Shown here piece by piece: positions 56,550 to 64,000 of a stretch of DNA of 64,000 nt (position 1 is the stretch's first letter; each line of letters begins with the position of its first letter). Source of the DNA: Helianthus annuus (lineage: Eukaryota; Streptophyta; Magnoliopsida; Asterales; Asteraceae); the NCBI RefSeq assembly GCF_002127325.2, contig NC_035443.2:124534703-124598702 (forward strand), in the 5' to 3' direction. The position numbers and the translations under genes are program-made. The notes beneath the pieces were generated by a model that was given only the letters and a program-made list of their open reading frames with translations, had not been told where the DNA came from and ran no database searches.

Positions 56550-57474
56550 GTGAGTACATAGTCCCCTCTTTTACTGTTTTCCAAACATTTTGGGGTGAAA
56601 CACATGTGCCTACTTGTTACTTTCGTGCTTTCCATGTTTGATATCATACACTTGCTATTTTCATTAGTACACTATTAGTACATGATTTCACTATGTTTTT
56701 GCTATGTATGCCCATTGTGTGCATACTTAGTACATTGTTTTACATGACATTTCATGCTTTGTATGTTCATCATACTTAGTACATTTTACATCACATGCTA
56801 TGTATGCCCATTTGTCGCATACTTAGTACATTGTTTGTACATTTTTACCTATGGTTTAGTTGATACATATTACACTTGCCATACATGACATTATGTTTAC
56901 ACATTATTTGATTGACATTTGACATAGACATTTTGATATCGATATACACATTCCATGGACTACATTTTGACATAAACATTTTGACATGGTTTTCACAAAG
57001 ATATTTGACAATTGGTTTAGACATGGGTAATTTACATTGGTGGTTTGTTTGGGTAAGTGATTTAAGTAACGAGACGTGTGTAATGTGATACAAGCATGGT
57101 GGATACGCCGCTGGTACTTCCTATATATAAGTGCTTGTATTATATTACATGCCGTAGCGTTATTTAATTCATTCAATTTGGACTTATACATTTTACACAA
57201 ATAACATATTTTCACAAGACATTGTTTTACAAAATAGTTTGTTTTATACAAATTCATTTTACCTGGTTATTCATTTAACCTTTCATCATTTTTTTTTACT
57301 ATACATATTTATCATCGCTTTTCAAACGATTTATAAAACAAAACATTTTACAAGGATCATGACTGACTTTTGTTAAACAACTTTTTCTAAACTTATAAGT
57401 CATGAATCCTAAATCAATAAAACCTATGTACTCGCCGGCATTTTTATGCTGACGTATTTTCACATGTGTTTCAG
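56550..57474 (+). other. Predicted LTR/leader intron, element F
   Basis: CCCTCAA|GTGAGTACATAG ... CACATGTGTTTCAG|GCACAG, 925 bp; kept in the 3' LTR (62882-63804) and the solo LTR. A further acceptor, TTTCCCTTTTAG, abuts the gag ATG, so a longer splice from the same donor is possible. Confidence 0.5.
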
Positions 57475-57731
57475 GCACAGTAGTTGGTGTTATATGATGA
57501 TGATATTGGTGTATGCTCACATAGGAATGGACGAGGCCTTAGTGACATTAAAAGATGCAAGACTAGTTAATTATGTTATGTTTCTTTGTTGGTTAAAACA
57601 TTGTAACTCATTTAAATCAATAAAACGAAATTTGTTTAATCCATGGTTGTGAAACAATAATTCTGTTACAACACTCCCCGACGTTTCCGCCACGTTTTGT
57701 TGTTTTACGTGGTCGGGGTGTGGCAGAAAAG

Positions 57732-57743
57732 TTGGTATCAGAG
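57732..57743 (+). other. Element F primer binding site (tRNA-iMet)
   Basis: TGGTATCAGAGC six bases inside the LTR end. Confidence 0.93.
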
Positions 57744-58304
57744 CCAATGGTTATAGAGAATTAGGTTATTAGTAATGCTTTGACCTAGACTATAACCTTC
57801 CTAGGACCCTAACACAAGATTCTTGTGTTTAGATTTTAAAACAATACTGTCACTTATCCTTAGGTGACAACCACATCAAGAACATAAATTTGATTTGCTT
57901 TGAAAACTAATCATCTGTTCTAGGATGATTTATCATAACGTTTCGAACCTTCAAAGTTTTCAAAATCTCGTCAGAGTTTGGGTCTAAATAATGTGAACAC
58001 GTGCAAACTGGAAGGGTGGGTGCCTGTACTCTGAGTTTTCTGTCTAAGGCTAGAGTGTTCATACAAATCCGCAGTATCGGACCAGTCACTCTTACCTGGG
58101 AACTCTTGGGGTGAGTGTCCACTTATAGGCGAGCATGTCTTCGCGATACATCATGAGGACCTATTTACTTTGATTCAGCCTTTGTGTGTCGTTTTTTTGC
58201 TTCGTGGTTCAAACAAATGACCATCGCCCATGCTTTTGGTCGGTAATTTCCTATTCTTACCCAATGTCGTTTCAGTTGTTTCTCTCTCTTGTTTCCCTTT
58301 TAGA
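57744..58304 (+). other. Element F leader
   Basis: Untranslated region before gag. Ends TTGTTTCCCTTTTAG directly before AATGCC, an acceptor-like sequence. An ATG-rich short frame at 58186-58371 overlaps gag in another frame and is not credible. Confidence 0.6.
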
Positions 58305-59399
58305 ATGCCTCCACGACGCGACAATCAGATACCTAATGAAGAACTGGCAGCTATCATTACGCAGCAAATGACTGCTGCAATCCCGAACATCGTTGCTCAA
58401 TGCAACCAAGCTCTCAACAACAATAATGCCCCCTGCAACTTCAAGACGTTCAACTCAGCTAAGCCATCAAAGTTTTCTGGGTCTCAAGGAGCAACTGCAC
58501 TTCTGCAATGGTTCGAGAGTCTAGAGCGCACCTTCAGACATGTTCAATGCCCAAACGAGCGAAAGGTAGATTTCGCATCTAGTTTCTTTGAAAAGCGGGC
58601 TTTGACATGGTGGAATGGTGTAATGATAGATAGGGGTGCCGATATGGCACTAGCTCAAACATGGGAAGAGCTTCGAGCTCTGATGATGAAGGAATTCTGT
58701 CCTCGTCATGAGATCAGGGCCTTGGAAAGGGAATTTGACGATCTTAAGCAAGACAGCGGTGAACATCGAGCCTACACTGATCGATATGAGGAGCTGAGCC
58801 TGTTGTGTCCTTCCATGGTTACGCCTTTGGATAAGGCGATCGAGAAATACATTGATGGCCTCCCTGACTCAGTTCAGGACATTGTTATTGGTAGTAATCC
58901 TACCACAGTTAGACAGGCCATTGAATTATCTGCTACCCTAACCGAATCTCAGATCAGAAAAGGCAAACTTTCTCGGAAAGGCGACAAGAAACAAGCAGCT
59001 AATGTTCAGGAGGAAACCAAGGAAAGCAAAACCGAACCCTCTAAGAAGCGTAAGGCTTCACAAAATTGTGCAATTGCTGCACAACCCAACCAAAACACCC
59101 TCAACCAACCAGCTCAACCTCCTGCAAGGAAACCTTATGCCGGTGCTGCACCGATATGCAACAAATGTAATGCACACCACTTAGCTCAGCTACAGTGTCG
59201 TTTGTGTGCATCATGTGGGCGACTCGGTCACCTGGCAAATGCTTGTCGATTTACCCCAAAGCAAGGTGGTCCAAACCAACCTCAAGTAAATCCTGCTCAA
59301 GCTCGTTTTCCCCCAGGTCCTTGCTTCAACTGTGACGAAATGGGTCATTTCCGAAGAAATTGCCCAAAGCTTGCTAATGCGAATCCAGCGCAGGGATGA
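58305..59399 (+). CDS. Element F Gag, intact
   Basis: 364 residues from MPPRRDNQIPNEELAAII. This start is chosen over upstream in-frame codons because it matches Ty3 Gag starts and follows an acceptor-like site. The Gag core runs from about residue 45 to 190 (FNSAKPSKFSG, LLQWFESLERTF, RALTWWNGV, YEELSLLCPSMV, KYIDGLPDSVQ). Then come a basic linker (PSKKRKASQN), a CNKCNAHHLAQLQC half-knuckle, and two canonical knuckles CASCGRLGHLANAC and CFNCDEMGHFRRNC. It ends ...NANPAQG, TGA at 59397-59399, where autonomous relatives read on into protease. It should assemble particles and bind RNA in the cytoplasm. The only intact element protein here. Confidence 0.92.
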   Translation: MPPRRDNQIPNEELAAIITQQMTAAIPNIVAQCNQALNNNNAPCNFKTFNSAKPSKFSGSQGATALLQWFESLERTFRHVQCPNERKVDFASSFFEKRALTWWNGVMIDRGADMALAQTWEELRALMMKEFCPRHEIRALEREFDDLKQDSGEHRAYTDRYEELSLLCPSMVTPLDKAIEKYIDGLPDSVQDIVIGSNPTTVRQAIELSATLTESQIRKGKLSRKGDKKQAANVQEETKESKTEPSKKRKASQNCAIAAQPNQNTLNQPAQPPARKPYAGAAPICNKCNAHHLAQLQCRLCASCGRLGHLANACRFTPKQGGPNQPQVNPAQARFPPGPCFNCDEMGHFRRNCPKLANANPAQG

Positions 59400-60180
59400 G
59401 CATCGGACCGACTAGAAGACAACGTTGTTTAGAAATAATCAAGCCTTATTTATTATTTTCTTTTGTTGTCAAGGTCCATGAAACAGTTGATTTTTGTTTA
59501 TAAATAAATCTTTTTATTTTACATTGCAATGTACAAATGTGATGGCATGTATAAACAACGTATCCCCTTCAATACCGACAATCAAGGAGCCGTAATCCTT
59601 GAAGAACAGACTACCCCCCCCCCCCAAAAAAAAAAAAAAAATCCTTCCATTCTATAATCTCTTGTGTTTTCCACAAAAAATCCTAAGTAACCGTTTCTTC
59701 CAAAGAAACGGAGTACAAGGCGCAAGTTACAACTCTGTACGAATACCCAAAGTACCACTATAAATTCTTAATAGGGTACCCAAGGGTATTTCCGTATATT
59801 ATTTTACCTTAATTCGAATATTGCGTTTGCTTGAAAACGAAATCGAATTTTTGGTAGATCATTCTATCTTCATAGATAGATTCTTGAAAATGATTAAAGT
59901 GCCAAATGAAATCCACGGATTGGATTCCTGGTGTGCTTTAAATATCCGCGTTCAAAGATAACAACTTAAAAGTCAAAATTAAACAATTATGTGCTTATGT
60001 TCTCCCTTTTATGTTTTTGTGATCCAAATTTTTGTTATCCAAATCCTCGTAGAATCTTCCATATCTTCGTATAAGGGATTCATAGTAGGATATCAAAAGG
60101 TACTACCTCAATCCTTAATGGGCTTCAACGTTATAGTTAAAACCCTTGGATTATAAAGTACTATTCCAAAGTTTAAAGAC
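59400..60180. other. Element F 3' noncoding, upstream part
   Basis: No ORF and no pol remains recognised. A C13/A16 homopolymer run at 59614-59641. Confidence 0.65.
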
Positions 60181-60690
60181 ATCATGTGTTGATGTAGTTA
60201 AAGATTCCTCTTGGGTAGTGTAGTTAAAGAGATTGATTCGTCAATCTAGTTAAAGACATCCTCCGTTGATGTAGTTAAAGATTCCTCTTGGGTAGTTTAG
60301 TTAAAGATATCATTCATTGATCTAGTTAAAGAGATTGGTTCGGCAATCTAGTTAAAGATATCATGCGTTGATATAGTTAAAGAGGCCCTCTGGTGGTCTA
60401 GTTAAAGGGATCATTCGTTGATCTAGTTAAAGAGATTGGTTCGACAATCTAGTTAAAGATATCATGCATTGATATAGTTAAAGAGGCCCTCTGGTGGTCT
60501 AGTTAAAGAGATCATTCGTTGATCTAGTTAAAGAGATTGGTTCAGCAATCTAGTTAAAGATATCATGTGTTGATATAGTTAATGAGGCCCTTGGGTGGTA
60601 TAATTCAAGAGATTGTTTGTTAATCTAGTAAAAAAGATCCTTTGGTGACCTAGTTAAAGGGACTTTATTGAAGTCTAGTTAAATCACCAC
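60180..60690. repeat. GTTAAAGA tandem array in element F, 101-bp higher order
   Basis: About 20 units of 23-28 bp starting (T/C)TAGTTAAAGA. Four neighbouring units form a 101-bp block, shown by AGAGATTGGTTC at 60330, 60431 and 60532. Unit ends are partly complementary (GATTGGTTCGGCAATC, CATTCGTTGATC). Edges decay at about 60600-60690. Confidence 0.9.
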
Positions 60691-60751
60691 AGGATTATTC
60701 GTTTGATCTTTTCAACTTCATGTTTCAAGCCCTCACAAGTTTCCTCTAAAT

Positions 60752-60787
60752 AAATTTCGGGACGAAATTTCCTGAAGTAGGGGAGAC
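60752..60787 (+). other. Element F 3' end and polypurine tract
   Basis: TTTCGGGACGAAATTTCCTG then AAGTAGGGGAGAC directly before the 3' LTR: the usual Ty3 arrangement. Confidence 0.85.
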
Positions 60788-63700
60788 TGTGACACCTGTG
60801 TCACTCCAACCATCAAACAAATACGAAACCAATGAAATATTGTATTTCATACTTGGGATTTGTATAAATATGTGTATCGTTTGCACATATTAATTCTTGT
60901 TCGATTTCGAGCTTTAAATCGCTTCCTGGAAGGTTATACGCGATCTGATGCGTAAAAATAACCAGTTTAATGCAACAAACACTCCGGAACAGTGACATAG
61001 GCTTAACATACCTTAAATAACCCTTACATAACTTAGAAATAAGTTTTGGATGGTTTGGTATGCCGAAATCAAGTTTATTCGCTTACAGGGACTAAATTCG
61101 ACAAACTGCGAAAGTATGTTAATTTGTACTGTAACAGACCTTCCAGAACTTGATCATAAGTTAAACACACCCTAAATATCCTTTACATAGCTTATAAATA
61201 GGCTTTGAGGTGTTCGGTGTGCTAAAATAAACTTTATGCCATTCAGGGACTAAAAGCGTCAAAAAAGTGCGTAAGTTTGCATTTTCGCGCATATCTTACG
61301 TTCTGAATATATCCGGACATCCAAAAATTTATGTAATCATTAAAATATTTTATTTTAGTGATTGGCATGATAAAATTTCATTCGTAGCGTAATTTGGATC
61401 GTTTTTGCGTTCATTACGATTTCCGTCGTAATTAACCGAACAACGCAACCGTATGACCAAACGAACCGACATCCGAGATGTTTTGAGCATATTTTAAGAT
61501 CCCTATACATTAACATTATTTTAGAGCCTTGAAATGGGGTTAACGGGACTTAAAAGTGCAAAAAAATCAAGTTTTACAAGTGCAGGGGCCATTTTTGAAA
61601 TTTCTGACTAGATTCAATGAACCTAGTCCAATTTCGAAGGGTTGATGGTTTTAACCCATGGTTTTGCAAAACCATGGGCTGGTATTTAATAGTTTATAAA
61701 ATACTATGGGCCATTCTAGGGGTGCCCATGGTATTACAAAACCATGGGCACATGTGTACGGTTGAGATTAAATCACGTTTTTCGACGAACGATCTTAACG
61801 GTTCAAGGAAATCTATAAATACCCACCCTCACTTTCTTCCCAAAGCACACTTGAATCTGATTTTGGCTCTCTAAGTTGAAGTTTATGCTTCATACCTGAG
61901 AGTAAATCGGATCAAGAGCTTGCGGGGACCTTTTGTAAGTATTCTTTCGTTCTTTTCATTCGTTTTTATCGTTAAAGTCAAACTTCGTTTGACTTTCTGC
62001 TTTGACCAGTTTATGGTCAACGCGAAGTTCATTTGAACTTCATAACGTGAGCGTAATCACGATGGTTATAGTCCCTAATGACTATACCTACTGATTTCCA
62101 CGTTATCTAGGCTCAGTGACGAGTCGTAGTTTCGGCCAAAATGCGTTTCCTCGCGTATTTTGTAACCAAACTACTCTAGGGTATTAAACCGTTTGTTTTA
62201 ATACCAAACCTGTTTTCTAACTTTACTAAACATGTTCTAGCGTGTTTAGCTCGTCGCATTTAGATTTGTGCTTGTTTAGGGTCGTAAAGGTAAGCGATCT
62301 AATCAATCGCTTATACTTTCGAACCCGACCCATTTGGTCGATCATTAGGATCTGACCAAACACATTAGGTGACCATAGTTGTATAGGGAATAACCTTTTG
62401 AGGTTATACCTTATGGTCACGTCGTTTAAGTAGTTGTATGATAAGTAATTCTTATGCCTTAGGAAAATTACCAAAATGCCCTTTTTACGCATAAATTCAT
62501 TTTAAGCATATGTAACTTAAATTTTGACATCTAAACTGATTTAGCAACAATATTAGACATGTTAAGGCATATAGTACTTGTCATAGGACTAGTCAGGCGT
62601 TCCGAATGCGTTTTACGCGAACGACGCGTTAAAGTAGCGTAAGCTACCTAAACGGGCCGTAATGGGTCGTAAGCACTTAGGTTAGGTTTCATTTCAGTGT
62701 GTAGGCTTTGTTAAACCATATTACATAAGTTCCCTCACTTATTTGGTTTACGAACCCTCATACTACCCGATCCTCCGTTAGGTCCGTTTATGAATATAGT
62801 TACCTATATTAGGTGCCGTTTGCTTTCCGTGATCCCTCTAGCTTTGTTTGGTTGTTGTTCAAGACTTCTAAGCACCCTCAAGTGAGTACATAGTCCCCTC
62901 TTTTACTGTTTCCAAACATTTTGGGGTGAAACACATGTGCCTACTTGTTACTTTCGTGCTTTCCATGTTTTATATCATACACTTGCTATTTTCATTAGTA
63001 CACTATTAGTACATGATTTCACTATGTTTTTGCTATGTATGCCCATTGTGTGCATACTTAGTACATTGTTTTACATGACATTTCATGCTTTGTATGTTCA
63101 TCATACTTAGTACATTTTACATCACATGCTATGTATGCCCATTTGTCGCATACTTAGTACATTGTTTGTACATTTTTACCTATGGTTTAGTTGATACATA
63201 TTACACTTGCCATACATGACATTATGTTTACACATTATTTGATTGACATTTGACATAGACATTTTGATATTGATATACACATTCCATGGACTACATTTTG
63301 ACATAAACATTTTGACATGGTTTTCACAAAGATATTTGACAATTGGTTTAGACATGGGTAATTTACATCGGTGGTTTGTTTGGGTAAATGATTTAAGTAA
63401 CGAGACGTGTGTAATGTGATACAAGCATGGTGGATACGCCGCTGGTACTTCCTATATATAAGTGCTTGTATTATATTACATGACGTAGCGTTATTTAATT
63501 CATTCAATTTGGACTTATACATTTTACACAAATAACATATTTTCACAAGACATTGTTTTACAAAATAGTTTGTTTTATACAAATTCATTTTACCTGGTTA
63601 TTCATTTAACCTTTCATCATTTTTTTTACTATACATATTTATCATCGCTTTTCAAACGATTTATAAAACAAAACATTTTACAAGGATCATGACTGACTTT

Positions 63701-64000
63701 TGTTAAACAACTTTTTCTAAACTTATAAGTCATGAATCCTAAATCAATAAAACCTATGTACTCGCCGGCATTTTTATGCTGACGTATTTTCACATGTGTT
63801 TCAGGTACAGTAGTTGGTGTTATATGATGATGATATTGGTGTATGCTCACATAGGAATGGACGAGGCCTTAGTGACATTAAAAGATGCAAGACTAGTTAA
63901 TTATGTTATGTTTCTTTGTTGGTTAAAACATTGTAACTCATTTAAATCAATAAAACGAAATTTGTTTAATCCATGGTTGTGAAACAATAATTCTGTTACA
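60788..64000 (+). repeat. Element F 3' LTR (runs off window)
   Basis: 3,213 bp visible, aligned to 54457-57670 at an offset of 6,330-6,332. Palindrome at 61655-61678, TATA box at 61814-61821, predicted intron 62882-63804. Confidence 0.95.

Larger units (their letters stand above)
54457..57725 (+). repeat. Element F 5' LTR
   Basis: 3,269 bp, TGTGACACC...GTGTGGCA. TATAAATA at 55482-55489. Perfect 24-bp palindrome 55323-55346 and a second inverted repeat 55391-55418 just upstream. Predicted intron 56550-57474 with a three-unit repeat inside. No coding sequence. Confidence 0.95.
54457..64000 (+). mobile_element. Ty3/gypsy element F, Gag-only, recent
   Basis: LTR 54457-57725, PBS 57732, intact gag 58305-59399, noncoding 3' part with a repeat array, PPT, and 3' LTR from 60788 running off the window about 55 bp short of its end. 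About 42 differences over 3.2 kb separate the LTRs by eye (~98.7% identity), far fewer than for C. Pol is absent: the Gag stop comes 12 codons after the last knuckle and no protease, RT or integrase sequence follows. Inserted in element III. The Gag resembles Tekay-type chromoviruses, a group known for very long LTRs. Confidence 0.93.

Noticed and set aside
60180..60690. CRISPR-like or satellite locus
   Set aside because: Units are adjacent without unique spacers and lie inside a young LTR element.

Overview
This is plant nuclear DNA made almost entirely of nested and broken LTR retrotransposons. I found no intact host gene, no rRNA or tRNA gene and no CRISPR array. The Gag proteins (long copia-type Gags with a UBN2-like domain and CCHC knuckles, and Ty3 chromovirus Gags), the initiator-Met PBS, the SIRE-like third ORF, the Helitron end and the recurring CACGGGGCCGTG motif all fit a eudicot. 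The Gag types look to me like those of Asteraceae (lettuce/sunflower group). The family is an inference; the retrotransposon identity is seen directly.

Layout, left to right. (1) 1-25694: Ty3 element D, minus strand, with a 3.8 kb LTR. It has a frame-broken gag, a pol cut off at the start of RT, and a leader holding a hairpin array. Its left LTR is split by copia-type element I (879-8025, minus, Gag only). Its right LTR is split by a complete but dead Ty3 chromovirus, C (15726-24555, plus). Both insertions have readable 5-bp target duplications (CTTAG/CTTAA and ACTAG). (2) 25695-29551: the long LTR of Ty3 element B (minus), into which D inserted. (3) 29552-35497: leader and 5' LTR of Ty3 element A (minus). 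The LTR is split by a 3.3 kb solo LTR with GAGTC duplications. (4) 35498-40250: remains of a Ty1/copia element with a third ORF downstream of pol (SIRE/Maximus-like), minus strand. (5) about 40260-46909: second Gag-only copia-type element, II (minus), without its 3' LTR. (6) 46910-47857: Helitron 3' part; then mostly unique-looking DNA with one exon-like fragment. (7) about 48640-50640: 5' end of a Tat/Athila-like Ty3 element. (8) about 50640-54456: third Gag-only element, III (plus), carrying a tiny poly-A retroposed insertion. (9) 54457-64000: Ty3 element F (plus), with 3.27 kb LTRs about 98.7% identical, an intact gag and no pol. The window ends about 55 bp before its 3' LTR does.

How the parts relate. 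Elements I, II, III and F encode Gag but no pol, and D keeps only a fragment of pol. All would need enzymes supplied by autonomous relatives; this is the terminal-repeat Gag-only (TR-GAG) organisation described in angiosperms. F is the youngest and the only one with an intact ORF. The most unusual signals are not protein coding: (a) short interrupted palindromes or motif arrays in the untranslated regions of each family, one with base-pair covariation; (b) an iterated AGCGAAATC motif in the LTR and leader of elements I and II; (c) a 3' noncoding module much better conserved between I and II than their Gag proteins; (d) a position-conserved predicted intron near the 3' end of most of the Ty3 LTRs.
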